Shown: one piece after another, positions 8,375 through 17,376 of the stretch | Position numbering within the stretch: position 1 is the stretch's first letter | Layout of the letters: every line of letters starts with the position of its first letter | From: Paracoccus sigandri | GTDB lineage: Bacteria; Pseudomonadota; Alphaproteobacteria; Rhodobacterales; Rhodobacteraceae | Assembly: GCF_003709565.1 (NCBI RefSeq) | Contig: NZ_QNRC01000017.1 | Coordinates: 24,901 to 88,900, forward strand | Length of the DNA: 64,000 nt | Direction: 5' to 3' | Made by a program: the position numbers and the translations under genes | The notes under the pieces: generated by a model | What the model was told of the DNA's origin: nothing | The model's database searches: none | What the model saw: only the letters and a program-made list of their open reading frames with translations

Positions 8375-9322
8375 TCAGCGGCGCTTGACGCCGGGCAGGG
8401 CGCAAAGCATCTCGAACAGGAAATTCGCGGCGATCACCGCGGTATTGCCCGCCGGATCATAGGGGGGCGAGACCTCGACCAGGTCGCAGCCGACCAGGTT
8501 CAGGCCGGCGCAGCCGCGGATGATCTCCAGCCCCTGGATCGTGGTCAGCCCGCCGACCTCGACCGTACCGGTGCCGGGGGCGAAGGCCGGGTCCAGGCTG
8601 TCGATGTCGTAGGACAGGTAGACCGGCGCATCGCCGATCCGGTCCCGGATCCGGGCCATCAGCGGCGCGAGGCTTTGGTGCCAGCAGTCCTCGGCCGGCA
8701 CCACGGTCCAGCCCCTGTCGCGGCCCCAGTCGAAATCCTCGGCCGTGTAGCCCGAACCGCGCAGCCCGATCTGGAAGACCTTGTCGTCGATCAGGCAGCC
8801 GTCCTCCCACGCGCGCCGGAACGGGCAGCCATGCGCCTCGCGTTCGCCGAACATGTGCTCGTTCGTGTCGGAATGGGCATCGACATGGATCAGCGCGACC
8901 GGCCCGTGGCGTTCGCGCATGGCGCGCAGGATCGGCCAGGTCAGCGTGTGGTCGCCGCCCAGTGTAAGGGGCACGACGCCATGGGCGAGAAGTTCGTTGT
9001 AATGCGTCTCGATGATGGCGACCGATTTCTTCAGGTCGAAGGTGTTGATCGGCACGTCGCCGACATCGGCCACCTGCAGGCTGTCGAAGGGCGCGGCGCC
9101 CGTCGCCATGTTGTAGGGCCGGATCATGCGGCTTTCGTCCCTGATCTGGCGCGGCCCCAGCCGCGTGCCCGGCCGGTTCGAGGCGCCGATATCCATCGGG
9201 ATGCCGAGGAAGCAGGCGTCAAGCCCCGCCGCGCTGTCCTGCGCCGGCAGGCGCATCATGGTGGCGGGGCCGCCGAAGCGCGGCATGGCATTGCCGCCGA
9301 GCGGCTGGTTGAACTGGGTCAT
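8375..9322 (-). CDS. Ureohydrolase: agmatinase / guanidinobutyrase family
   Basis: 315 residues, usual length. The binuclear manganese motifs are all present: GGDHT at 122-126, DAHSD at 148-152 and SYDIDSLDP at 237-245, followed by PGTGT. The enzyme hydrolyses a guanidino group to urea plus an amine. The N-terminal MPRFGGPATMMRLP resembles guanidinobutyrase/guanidinopropionase and agmatinase relatives alike, so the substrate is not settled. A divergent aldehyde dehydrogenase at 9531 and gabTD nearby favour 4-guanidinobutyrate, giving GABA directly; agmatine, giving putrescine, is the alternative. A guanidine-specific member of the same fold cannot be excluded. Confidence 0.85.
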   Translation of the reverse strand: MTQFNQPLGGNAMPRFGGPATMMRLPAQDSAAGLDACFLGIPMDIGASNRPGTRLGPRQIRDESRMIRPYNMATGAAPFDSLQVADVGDVPINTFDLKKSVAIIETHYNELLAHGVVPLTLGGDHTLTWPILRAMRERHGPVALIHVDAHSDTNEHMFGEREAHGCPFRRAWEDGCLIDDKVFQIGLRGSGYTAEDFDWGRDRGWTVVPAEDCWHQSLAPLMARIRDRIGDAPVYLSYDIDSLDPAFAPGTGTVEVGGLTTIQGLEIIRGCAGLNLVGCDLVEVSPPYDPAGNTAVIAANFLFEMLCALPGVKRR

Positions 9323-9530
9323 TCGGGAACTCCGTTTTCAGATGCGTGCAGGCTGCCATCCCGGAAAGTTCGAGAAAATCAGGGTTGAGCGAAGCTGGCT
9401 TCGGTATAAGCCGACGTAACTATCGCGCGGACACTTCGGAATATACCGAAGCGAATGGCGTTTTTTCGTGATGTTTCCGCAGCACCGCCACCGGCAGACT
9501 GCCCGCCGAAATCCCTGGAGGGCTATTGTG

Positions 9531-10988
9531 ATGCCGAATGAAAGCTGCGCCGACCTGCTGAACCGCCCCGCCTGGCTGTTCATCGACGGGGATTGGCAAA
9601 CGGGCCAGGGCGAGGCCATCGGCTCGATCGATCCCGGCACCGGGCAGGAACTGGTGCGGCTGGCCGGCGCCCGGCCGCAGGACGTCGCCCCGGCCGCCGC
9701 CGCCGCCGCGCGGGCCTTCGACGGCTGGCGCAGGCAGGCCTCGACGCTGCGGGCGGGGTTCCTGCGCGGCTTCGCGGCCGGCCTGCGCCGGCGCGCCGAC
9801 GCGCTGGTGGCGCTGCAGATGCTGAACAACGGCAAGCCCCGGTTCGAGGCGCAGATCGACCTGGACGATGCCGCCGCGACCTTCGACTATTACGCCGGGC
9901 TGGCCGAAGCCTTCGACGCCCGCCAGGACGGTGCGGTCGAGATGCCGGACGGGCTTTCCGGGCGCACCCGGTTCGAGGCCCTGGGACCGATGGCGCTGAT
10001 CGTGCCCTGGAACTTCCCGCTGGTGACGACGGCGTGGAAGCTGGCACCGGCATTGGCCGCCGGTTGCACGGCGGTGCTGAAGCCGTCCGAGGTCACGACG
10101 CCGGCGGAATTGGTCTATGCCGACATCGCCGCCGAAATCGGCCTGCCGGCGGGTGTCCTGAACATCCTGCCGGGCGCCGGGCCCGTGGGCGCGGCGCTTT
10201 GTGCCGATCCGACCTTTCGCAAGATCAGCTTCACCGGCGCCAATGCCACTGGCCGGCGGGTGATGGCGGCGGCGGCGGAACGCTGCACGCCGGTCGCGCT
10301 GGAACTGGGGGGCAAGTCGCCGATCGTGATCCTTAAGGATGCCGATGTGGCCCAGGCGGTCGAGATCGCGGCGGCAGGGATCTTCTTCAACGCCGGGCAG
10401 ATGTGCTCGGCCACTTCGCGCCTGATCGTCGATGCCGGGATCGCCGACGCGGTGATCGACGGGCTGCGCCGGCACGTGGCCGACATGGTGGTGGCGGGGC
10501 CCGATGATCCCGACGCCGTGATGGGGCCGCTGACGACGGCCGCGCAGCGCGACAAGGTGCTTGGCTACCTGCTGACGGCCCGCCGTGACGGGCTGGATTG
10601 CCTGGCCGGGGGCGCCGCTGCCGCCGGGCCTGGGTTTTTCGTCGAGCCGACGATCTATCTGGACGTGCAGACCGATCACCCGGTCTGGCGCGAGGAAATC
10701 TTCGGGCCGGTGCTGGCGATCCGCCGCGCCGCCGGCCTGGACGAGGCGCTGGCGCTGGCCAATGACAGCGACTTCGGCCTGGCGGCGACCGTGGTCGGCG
10801 GCCAGGATGCGCAGAACGTCGCCAACCGCATCGACGCCGGCCATGTCTGGATCAACAATGCGCAGATCATTCCGCCCGGCACCGCCTGGGGCGGTTTCCG
10901 ACAAAGCGGGATCGGCCGCGAGCTGGGTCCCTGGGGGCTGGCCGCCTGCTGCGGCGTCAAGCATGTGACGACCGCGGCCGCGAACTGA
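9531..10988 (+). CDS. NAD(P)-dependent aldehyde dehydrogenase (aminoaldehyde/betaine-aldehyde type)
   Basis: 485 residues from ATG 9531, chosen because GGAGGG lies 9 bases upstream; an in-frame earlier start at 9468 has none. ALDH hallmarks: PWNFP at 159-163, the cofactor lysine in LKPSE near 184, general base E258 in LELGGKSP, and catalytic C292 in GQMCS. The overall pattern is like betaine aldehyde, aminobutyraldehyde and guanidinobutyraldehyde dehydrogenases. In this setting it could oxidise the aldehyde made by the flavoprotein at 4134 to the acid consumed by the ureohydrolase. That order of steps is inference from neighbours. Confidence 0.87.
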   Translation: MPNESCADLLNRPAWLFIDGDWQTGQGEAIGSIDPGTGQELVRLAGARPQDVAPAAAAAARAFDGWRRQASTLRAGFLRGFAAGLRRRADALVALQMLNNGKPRFEAQIDLDDAAATFDYYAGLAEAFDARQDGAVEMPDGLSGRTRFEALGPMALIVPWNFPLVTTAWKLAPALAAGCTAVLKPSEVTTPAELVYADIAAEIGLPAGVLNILPGAGPVGAALCADPTFRKISFTGANATGRRVMAAAAERCTPVALELGGKSPIVILKDADVAQAVEIAAAGIFFNAGQMCSATSRLIVDAGIADAVIDGLRRHVADMVVAGPDDPDAVMGPLTTAAQRDKVLGYLLTARRDGLDCLAGGAAAAGPGFFVEPTIYLDVQTDHPVWREEIFGPVLAIRRAAGLDEALALANDSDFGLAATVVGGQDAQNVANRIDAGHVWINNAQIIPPGTAWGGFRQSGIGRELGPWGLAACCGVKHVTTAAAN

Positions 10989-11077
10989 CCGCGCCGGGTG
11001 CATCGCCCGCGAAGCCGCTTGAAACCGCGCGCCCCTGGGGCGATGCTGCCAAGGCATCGACCGAAGGATCCGACCGC

Positions 11078-12049
11078 GTGAGCCATGCGCCGCCATCCCC
11101 AGCCAAGGCCCGAATGCCGGAGGCCCGCGGCAAGCCTCGGGCTGCGGTCCCGGTCGAGACGGCCGATCTGCGGCTGATCCGCATCTTCCTGCGCGTGGTC
11201 GAGGCGGGCGGGCTGTCCGCCGCGCAGTCCGACCTGAACCTGGCGCTGTCGAGCATCTCCGAAAAGATCGCCGCGCTGGAGGCGCGCTTCGGGCTCAAGC
11301 TGTGCAAGCGCGGGCGCGGCGGCTTTTCCCTGACGCCGGCGGGCGAGGACTTCTACAAGGAAGCTCAGCGGCTGGTCGCGACCATGGAACAGTTTTCCAC
11401 CCGCATCGCGGGGCTCAGTTCGCAACTGCCGCGCAACCTGACGCTGGGGATCGTGGACACCATCATCACCGACCCGCTTTGCCCGGTGGCTGGCGCCGTG
11501 GCGCTGTTTGCCGAGCGCGCGCCCTCGGTCCATCTCGAGGTGATCACGCTGCCGCCGGGGGAACTGCTGCGCGAGGTCATCGGTCAGAAGATCGACCTGG
11601 CCGTCGGCAGCTTCCCGCGCGCGGTGCTGGGACTGGACTACCTGGACCTGCATGACGAACCCCACCACCTGTATTGCGCGCAGGGCCATCCGCTTTTCAA
11701 TGTGCCGGACCACGATATAGGCATCGACACGGTGCGCGAACACCGCATCATCGCCCGCAGCTACTGGGCGGCGCGCGACATCCGCATCTTTGCCATCGCC
11801 GCGCCCCATGCCACCGTCGCCAATATCGAGGCCGAGGCGCATCTGATCCTGTCGGGCGCCTATCTGGGGCACCTGCCGGCGCATTTCGCGGCGCAATTCG
11901 CCGGGCGCCTGCGGCCATTGCGCCCGGACCTGCTGTCCTATGCGGCGCATTTCCAGATCGCCGCGCGGCAGGACTGGCAGGATCGCGCGGCCATCCGCTG
12001 CTTCATCGAGGCGTTGCAGCAGACCAGCCGCGATCTGATGCGGCGCTAG
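11078..12049 (+). CDS. LysR-family transcriptional regulator (paralogue of 6005)
   Basis: 323 residues from GTG 11078, with a GAAGG-like site about 9 bases upstream; ATG 11114 is an alternative. The first 25 residues are a proline/arginine-rich tail, then the LysR helix-turn-helix at about 27-85 (LSAAQSDLNLALSSISEKI, then LCKRGRGGFSLTPAG). The effector domain follows. It resembles the LysR at 6005 throughout, including a GIVD strand and an HLYC segment. Its 3' end overlaps by 4 bases with the converging XRE-cupin gene at 12046. It probably governs the aldehyde dehydrogenase or gab genes; no operator was assigned. Confidence 0.86.
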   Translation: MSHAPPSPAKARMPEARGKPRAAVPVETADLRLIRIFLRVVEAGGLSAAQSDLNLALSSISEKIAALEARFGLKLCKRGRGGFSLTPAGEDFYKEAQRLVATMEQFSTRIAGLSSQLPRNLTLGIVDTIITDPLCPVAGAVALFAERAPSVHLEVITLPPGELLREVIGQKIDLAVGSFPRAVLGLDYLDLHDEPHHLYCAQGHPLFNVPDHDIGIDTVREHRIIARSYWAARDIRIFAIAAPHATVANIEAEAHLILSGAYLGHLPAHFAAQFAGRLRPLRPDLLSYAAHFQIAARQDWQDRAAIRCFIEALQQTSRDLMRR

Positions 12050-12618
12050 AAGGTCGGCGGCGTGCAGGCCGAGACGATGACGCAGGGCTCGGTCCCGACC
12101 TGCCGGAAGCGGTGGCGCCTGCGGCTGTCGAAGTAATAGGCGTCGCCCGGCCCGAGGATGCGGCGTTCCTCGCCCACGGTGATCTCGATCCGGCCCGAGA
12201 TCACCACGCCGCCCTCTTCGCCCTCGTGCTGATACATCACCCGGCCGGTATCGGCGCCGGGCTCGTATCGTTCGTGCAGGATGGTCATGGCGCGGCCGAA
12301 CTGGCTGTGGCCGACCCGGCGCAGCGACAGCTTGCCCTTGCCCAGCTCGGGCAGCTCGTCGGCCTGGTAGAAGATGACCTGCTCGGGCTCGGGCTCGAAG
12401 GCGAAGAACTCGGACAGGCTGACCGGGATGCCGTCGAGGATGCGCCGCAGCGCGCCGACCGAGGGATTCATCTTCTCCGCCTCGACCAGCGAGATCGTGG
12501 CGTTGGTGACATTGGCGCGCCTGGCCAGCGCGCGCTGCGACAGGCCGGCGCGCTCGCGCAGGATTCGCAGCCGCGCGCCCAGCCTCAGATCGCCCGGCTC
12601 GCTGTTTTCCTTGTTCAT
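12046..12618 (-). CDS. XRE-cupin transcriptional regulator (PuuR-like)
   Basis: 190 residues with the two-domain layout of PuuR-type repressors. An Xre helix-turn-helix at about 11-68 (LRERAGLSQRALARRANVT) is followed by a cupin sensor at about 105-188 (GRVMYQHEGEEGGVVISGR and LGPGDAYYFDS). PuuR itself represses putrescine catabolism in Escherichia coli and responds to putrescine. This gene is divergent from gabT with two dyads between them, so regulation of gabTD and possibly the wider amine block is likely. It converges on and overlaps the LysR gene by 4 bases. Confidence 0.87.
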   Translation of the reverse strand: MNKENSEPGDLRLGARLRILRERAGLSQRALARRANVTNATISLVEAEKMNPSVGALRRILDGIPVSLSEFFAFEPEPEQVIFYQADELPELGKGKLSLRRVGHSQFGRAMTILHERYEPGADTGRVMYQHEGEEGGVVISGRIEITVGEERRILGPGDAYYFDSRRRHRFRQVGTEPCVIVSACTPPTF

Positions 12619-12619
12619 G

Positions 12620-12651
12620 ATCGTAAACGATTCTCCATGCCAATCATGATT
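12620..12651. promoter_or_regulatory. Two palindromic sites in the XRE-cupin / gabT divergent promoter
   Basis: ATCGTAAACGAT (12620-12631) is a 5+2+5 perfect dyad and AATCATGATT (12642-12651) is a perfect palindrome. They sit 11 bases apart in the most AT-rich part of the gap, just upstream of the regulator start. They are likely operators of the XRE-cupin protein or part of the divergent promoters. Confidence 0.45.
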
Positions 12652-12753
12652 TTCAAAGGGTTAAAAATGGCAAGAATTAGACTATCCAAGCGATCTTGAA
12701 CAGTGCAGATGCGGGGACAGCCGGACCCATCCCGGACCACAGGAGATTTCCCC

Positions 12754-14031
12754 ATGCTGAACACCGAACTTGCCGAACTGCGCCAGTTGACCATCGCCCG
12801 GGGCGTGGGGATGCAGACCCAGGTCTATGCCGCCCGTGCCCGCAATGCCGAGGTCTGGGATGTCGAGGGCACCCGCTACATCGATTTCGCCGCCGGTATC
12901 GCGGTGGTCAATACCGGCCATTGCCATCCCCGCGTCATCGAGGCCGTCAGGACCCAGGCCGAGGCCTTTACCCATACCTGCCACCAGGTCCTGCCCTATG
13001 AGAACTACCTGCGCCTGGCCGAGCGGCTGAACGCGGCGGTTCCGGGCGATTTCGACAAGCGCACCGTCTTCGTCACCACCGGCGCCGAGGCCGTGGAGAA
13101 CGCGGTCAAGATCGCCCGCGCCCATACCGGGCGGAACGCGGTCATCGCCTTCGGCGGCGGCTTTCACGGCCGCACCTTCATGGGCATGTCGCTGACCGGC
13201 AAGGTCCAGCCCTACAAGGCCGGGTTCGGCGCCATGATGCCCGATGTCTTCCATGTGCCCTTCCCGGTCGCCCTGCACGGCGCCACGACCGAGGACGCCA
13301 TGGCCGGCATCGAGAAGCTGTTCAAGGCCGATCTGGACCCCGCCCGCGTCGCCGCGATCATCTTCGAGCCGGTGCAGGGCGAGGGCGGCTTCAACCCCGC
13401 GCCGACCGATTTCGTTCGCGCCATCCGCACGCTTTGCGACCGGCACGGCATCGTCATGATCGCCGATGAGGTGCAGACCGGCTTTGCCCGCACCGGCACG
13501 CTGTTCGCCATGGAACAGCACGGTATTGCGGCGGATATCACGACCATGGCCAAGGGCCTGGCCGGCGGACTGCCGCTGGCCGCCGTCACCGGCCGGGCCG
13601 AGATCATGGATGCGGCCAATCCCGGCGGTCTGGGCGGCACCTATGGCGGCAACCCGTTGGGCATCGCCGCCGCCCATGCGGTGCTGGACGTGATCGAGGA
13701 GGAGGACCTCTGCGCCCGCGCCAACCGGCTCGGCTCGCGCCTGCGCCAGCGGCTCGAGGCGATCCGCGCCACCACCCCGGAACTGGCCGAGGTGCGCGGG
13801 CCGGGCTTCATGGTCGCGGCCGAGTTCACCGCCGCCGACGGCAGGGTGCCGAACCCCGACCTGGTGAACCGCATCCGCACCGAGGCGCTGGAGCGCAGGC
13901 TGATCCTGCTGACCTGCGGCACCTATGGCAACGTCATCCGCTTCCTGGCGCCGCTGACCATCGACGAGGCGCATTTCACCGAGGCGCTGGACATCATCGA
14001 GGCATCGATCGCTGCCGCGAGGGCTGCGTGA
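12754..14031 (+). CDS. gabT: 4-aminobutyrate aminotransferase (GABA transaminase)
   Basis: 425 residues from ATG 12754, with AGGAG 8 bases upstream; this equals the usual GabT length. Class III aminotransferase features: FGGGFHGRT near 133-141, the DEVQTGFARTG block from D239, and the PLP lysine K267 in TTMAKGLAGG. It transfers the amino group of GABA (or 5-aminovalerate) to 2-oxoglutarate to give succinate semialdehyde and glutamate. Its stop overlaps the start of the dehydrogenase gene by one base, showing translational coupling to gabD. Divergent from the XRE-cupin repressor. Confidence 0.93.
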   Translation: MLNTELAELRQLTIARGVGMQTQVYAARARNAEVWDVEGTRYIDFAAGIAVVNTGHCHPRVIEAVRTQAEAFTHTCHQVLPYENYLRLAERLNAAVPGDFDKRTVFVTTGAEAVENAVKIARAHTGRNAVIAFGGGFHGRTFMGMSLTGKVQPYKAGFGAMMPDVFHVPFPVALHGATTEDAMAGIEKLFKADLDPARVAAIIFEPVQGEGGFNPAPTDFVRAIRTLCDRHGIVMIADEVQTGFARTGTLFAMEQHGIAADITTMAKGLAGGLPLAAVTGRAEIMDAANPGGLGGTYGGNPLGIAAAHAVLDVIEEEDLCARANRLGSRLRQRLEAIRATTPELAEVRGPGFMVAAEFTAADGRVPNPDLVNRIRTEALERRLILLTCGTYGNVIRFLAPLTIDEAHFTEALDIIEASIAAARAA

Positions 14032-15497
14032 TGCTGGAGAACAGGCAGATGCTCGAACTGACCGATCCCTCTTTGCTGACCGGCAGCGCCTTCATCAACG
14101 GTTCGCGCTTCAAGGGCGAGACGGTTTTCGGCGTGACGAACCCGGCCACCGGGGCGCAGCTGGCCGAGGTCGCCGACATGGGCGCCGCCGAGATCCGCGC
14201 CGCCATCGACGCCGCCCATGCCGCGCAGAAGCCCTGGGCCGCGCGCACCGGCAAGGACCGGGCCGCGATCCTGCGCCGCTGGCATGACCTGATCCTGGCC
14301 AACCAGGAGGATCTGGCCCGCATCCTGACCGCCGAGATGGGCAAGCCGCTGGCCGAGGCGCGGGGCGAGATCGCCTATGGCGCGTCCTATGTCGAATGGT
14401 TCGCCGAGGAGGCCAAGCGCGTCTATGGCGACACCATTCCCGGCCACATGCCCGACAAGCGCATCATCGTGCTGAAGCAGCCGGTGGGCGTCGTCGGCGC
14501 GATCACGCCCTGGAACTTCCCCAACGCCATGCTGGCGCGCAAGATCGCCCCGGCGCTGGCCGCGGGCTGCGCCATGGTCGCCCGGCCCTCGGAACTGACG
14601 CCGCTCTCGGCGCTGGCGCTTGGGGTGCTGGCCGAGCGCGCGGGCATCCCGGCGGGGGTCCTGAACATCGTGCCCGGCCTGGATGCCGCCGGCATGGGGG
14701 CCGAGCTTTGCGCCAATCCCAGGGTCGCGAAGATCAGCTTCACCGGCTCGACCCGGGTGGGCAAGATCCTGATGCGGCAGGGGGCGGAGACGATCAAGAA
14801 ACTGTCGCTGGAGCTGGGTGGCAACGCGCCGTTCATCGTCTTCGACGATGCCGATCTGGATGCCGCGGTCGAGGGCGCCATGGCCGCCAAGTTCCGCAAT
14901 GCCGGCCAGACCTGCGTCTGCGCCAACCGCATCTACGTGCAGGCCGGCGTCCATGATGCCTTCGTCGAAAGGCTTGCGGCGCGGGTCGCGGCGCTGGCGG
15001 TCGGCGACGGGCAAGTCGACGGTGTCGCGATCGGCCCGCTCATCAACGACGCGGCCCTGGCCAAGGTCGAGGATCACATCGCCGATGCCCGCGCCCAGGG
15101 CGCGACCGTCGCCACCGGCGGCGCGCGCCATGCGCTTGGCGGCAGCTTCTTCCAGCCGACCGTGCTGTCGGGCATGACGCCCTCGATGAAGATCGCGCGC
15201 GAGGAGACCTTCGGCCCCGTCGCCCCGGTCTGGCGCTTCGAGACCGAGGCCGAGGCGGTGGCGCTGGCCAATGCCAGCGAATTCGGGCTGGCGGGCTATT
15301 TCTACGCCCGCGACCTGTCGCGCGTCTGGCGCGTGGCCGAGGCGCTGGAGGTCGGCATGGTGGGCGTGAACACCGGCCTGATCTCGACCGAGGTGGCGCC
15401 CTTCGGCGGCGTCAAGCAATCCGGTCTCGGCCGCGAGGGCAGCCGCTACGGCATCGAGGATTACCTCGACATCAAATACATCTGCCTGTCGGTTTGA
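14031..15497 (+). CDS. gabD: Succinate-semialdehyde dehydrogenase
   Basis: 488 residues from ATG 14031 (TGATG overlap with gabT); an ATG at 14049 is an alternative start. ALDH motifs: TPWNFP at 159-164, general base E261 in LELGGNAP, catalytic C295 in GQTCVCANR, the arrangement typical of GabD with a second cysteine two residues on. The usual KPxE lysine is replaced by arginine (ARPSELTP near 184), which might alter 2'-phosphate or ribose contacts. It oxidises succinate semialdehyde to succinate, the last step from GABA to the TCA cycle. Confidence 0.92.
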   Translation: MLENRQMLELTDPSLLTGSAFINGSRFKGETVFGVTNPATGAQLAEVADMGAAEIRAAIDAAHAAQKPWAARTGKDRAAILRRWHDLILANQEDLARILTAEMGKPLAEARGEIAYGASYVEWFAEEAKRVYGDTIPGHMPDKRIIVLKQPVGVVGAITPWNFPNAMLARKIAPALAAGCAMVARPSELTPLSALALGVLAERAGIPAGVLNIVPGLDAAGMGAELCANPRVAKISFTGSTRVGKILMRQGAETIKKLSLELGGNAPFIVFDDADLDAAVEGAMAAKFRNAGQTCVCANRIYVQAGVHDAFVERLAARVAALAVGDGQVDGVAIGPLINDAALAKVEDHIADARAQGATVATGGARHALGGSFFQPTVLSGMTPSMKIAREETFGPVAPVWRFETEAEAVALANASEFGLAGYFYARDLSRVWRVAEALEVGMVGVNTGLISTEVAPFGGVKQSGLGREGSRYGIEDYLDIKYICLSV

Positions 15498-15958
15498 AAG
15501 GGGAGCTGTCCAGTCGGGTGATCCTCGGTCTCTCCGAGGCTCATCCCAAAGGCAGTTCGCCTGATGAGATGGGCTTGGCTTCCGAAGGTGAGACTGGGTC
15601 CGGATACTGATATCAACGCTGCCGCGCTGCAGCCTTACGCAGGACGACGAAGTGGGCCCATGACCTTCATGGGCCCCGTCTCATGCCACGCCGGGGCATT
15701 TCCCGAAACTGCCGTCCAGCCGGGTCGCATCCCATCCATGCGCGCGGGATCCTGCGCCGCGATCACGATCCAGATCCGAACATTGGACGAGGCAGCGGCC
15801 CGTGATGCCGCCGGCGCCTCAAGCCCGCTTTGGCTGGGCAGCGCCTCGGCACGTCGGCCTGCACGATGGGCCGGAACGGCATCCGGGTCGTCCGGGACGG
15901 CTGCGGGCGCCATCTGCATTCAAGGCCGCGCATCCCGGATCCGGGATGCAAGCGATGC
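15498..15958. other. Intergenic region with three hairpins, no gene
   Basis: Besides the gabD terminator it holds two perfect inverted repeats. GGGCCCATG (15654-15662) and CATGGGCCC (15668-15676) flank ACCTT, and a 20-bp perfect palindrome spans 15930-15949 (GCATCCCG-GATC-CGGGATGC), 10 bases past the stop of the minus-strand flavoprotein. The palindrome is the probable terminator of that gene. Open frames here are short and unsupported. Confidence 0.55.
15516..15547 (+). terminator. Hairpin after gabD
   Basis: A long imperfect stem begins 18 bases after the gabD stop. GGG-TGA-CCTCGG on the left pairs with CCGAGG-TCA-CCC on the right around a TCTCT loop, with one bulge and one mismatch. There is no U-tract. 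Confidence 0.55.
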
Positions 15959-17254
15959 TCAGCCCATGACCGAAAAGCTCGAACGGTCGTTGATGACCCG
16001 GCGCCGGCCATAGGCCGACAGATCGATCTCGTGCCCGATATGCTCCAGCTGGAAGCGCAGGGGCGACATGTCGTGATCGTGGCCGGCTTCGCATGCGGCG
16101 ATCAGATGGGTCATGATCTTGCCCACGACCGGCGCATTCTTGAACTGGTTCCCCGAGGTGCCGCAAGCCATGTAGAAACCGGGCAGGCCGGTCTTGTCAT
16201 AGATCGGCAGCCAGTCGTCCGAGGTGTCATACATGGCGACCACGCCGCTGGCCTGGCCGGGAATGCGCAGCTCGGGCAGTCGCTGCGCCGCGCGCATGAC
16301 GATGGTCGTCCACTGGTCGGTGAAACGGGTGTCGAGCTCATCCGGGTCGTCCACCCATTCATGCGGATCGCATTGCGGATCGGTCGAGCCGATGCAGATC
16401 CCGACCGGGTCGGGGCGCATGTAGACCTCGGCATCCAGATCGGCGACCACGATCCCCTCCTTGCGGAAATCCATGTTCACCGGGCCGGGGATATAGGCGA
16501 CCTCCTGGCGGTTGGCGCGGGTGCGGATGGTCATGTCCCCGGTCACCCCGGCCATGCGGTTCAGCCCCGACGACCACGGCCCGCCGACATTGACCACGAC
16601 ATCGGCGCGGATCACCTGGCCATCCGCCAGGCGCACGCCGCAGGCCCGGCCGCCGGCGATCTCGATCCCGGCGACGCAGGCGCGGAAACGAAAGCTTGCG
16701 CCATGCGCCTCGGCCGCCCATTGCAGGTTCTGTGCGGCCAGCTTGGGATCGTTGACATAGCCTGCCTGGTGAAAGAAGACCGCACCGGCGATCCGTTCGC
16801 CGGTCGGCTCGCCGAAATCCTCGTCTTCCAGCCGCCGAGCCGGGGCATAGCCATGCAGGTCGGCACCGGGCAGGTAGCGTCCGATCTGATCCGCCGCAAG
16901 ACGGTCATAGCGGCAGCCAAGCCGGTCCATGATCGTGGTGATGTTCGCCAGATCGGGACTGTCGCGGTTGGTGATGACCAGCGATCCGGTTTCCTTGTAG
17001 ACCGCCAGGGGGCAGGATTCCGGCAGGTTGACGTAATCCTTCCAGTTCGTCCAATAGGTCCATCCCTCATAGGCGAGGGCACAGGATTCATAGACGGAAT
17101 AGTTGAGCCGGATCACCGCCGAGGAATGCGAGGTCGAGCCGTAGCCGGCCTCCGGCGCCTTGTCGACGACCGTGACCGCCCAGCCGGCCTTCGCCATCTC
17201 GTAGGCGGTTGCGCAGCCGATCACGCCGGCGCCGATGATGATTGCATGTTTCAT
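15959..17254 (-). CDS. FAD-dependent oxidoreductase, DAO family (sarcosine/dimethylglycine oxidase-like)
   Basis: 431 residues from ATG 17254, chosen because the FAD motif IIGAGVIG then starts at residue 6 and GGAG lies 6 bases upstream; longer in-frame starts add sequence before the Rossmann fold. A VDKAPEAGYGSTSHSSAVIR segment (about 29-48) matches the family's second FAD contact and a C-terminal DKTGLPGFYMACGTSGNQF block matches the third. Relatives demethylate or oxidise N-methyl glycines and similar amino acids. It lies downstream of the binding-protein gene at 17377 with a 122-base gap that holds an attenuator-like hairpin, so the two are likely cotranscribed. Substrate unknown. Confidence 0.85.
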   Translation of the reverse strand: MKHAIIIGAGVIGCATAYEMAKAGWAVTVVDKAPEAGYGSTSHSSAVIRLNYSVYESCALAYEGWTYWTNWKDYVNLPESCPLAVYKETGSLVITNRDSPDLANITTIMDRLGCRYDRLAADQIGRYLPGADLHGYAPARRLEDEDFGEPTGERIAGAVFFHQAGYVNDPKLAAQNLQWAAEAHGASFRFRACVAGIEIAGGRACGVRLADGQVIRADVVVNVGGPWSSGLNRMAGVTGDMTIRTRANRQEVAYIPGPVNMDFRKEGIVVADLDAEVYMRPDPVGICIGSTDPQCDPHEWVDDPDELDTRFTDQWTTIVMRAAQRLPELRIPGQASGVVAMYDTSDDWLPIYDKTGLPGFYMACGTSGNQFKNAPVVGKIMTHLIAACEAGHDHDMSPLRFQLEHIGHEIDLSAYGRRRVINDRSSFSVMG

Positions 17255-17308
17255 GTCTTGCTCCATGGGGCTGCGGGTTTCCGCCCGCTGGGGGGCCGGA
17301 TCGAAGCG

Positions 17309-17332
17309 GGCACCCGGTGGCGTCCGGGCACC
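17309..17332 (-). terminator. Attenuator-like hairpin between binding protein and oxidoreductase genes
   Basis: On the minus strand a 9-bp stem (GGTGCCCGG with CCGGGTGCC, two G-U pairs in RNA) closes a 6-base loop. It lies between the binding-protein stop and the flavoprotein start. Such elements commonly lower expression of genes downstream of an abundant periplasmic protein. Confidence 0.4.
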
Positions 17333-17376
17333 GCCGAATTCCGCAGGGGACGAATGGCGCGGAAGGGGTGCCTGCC

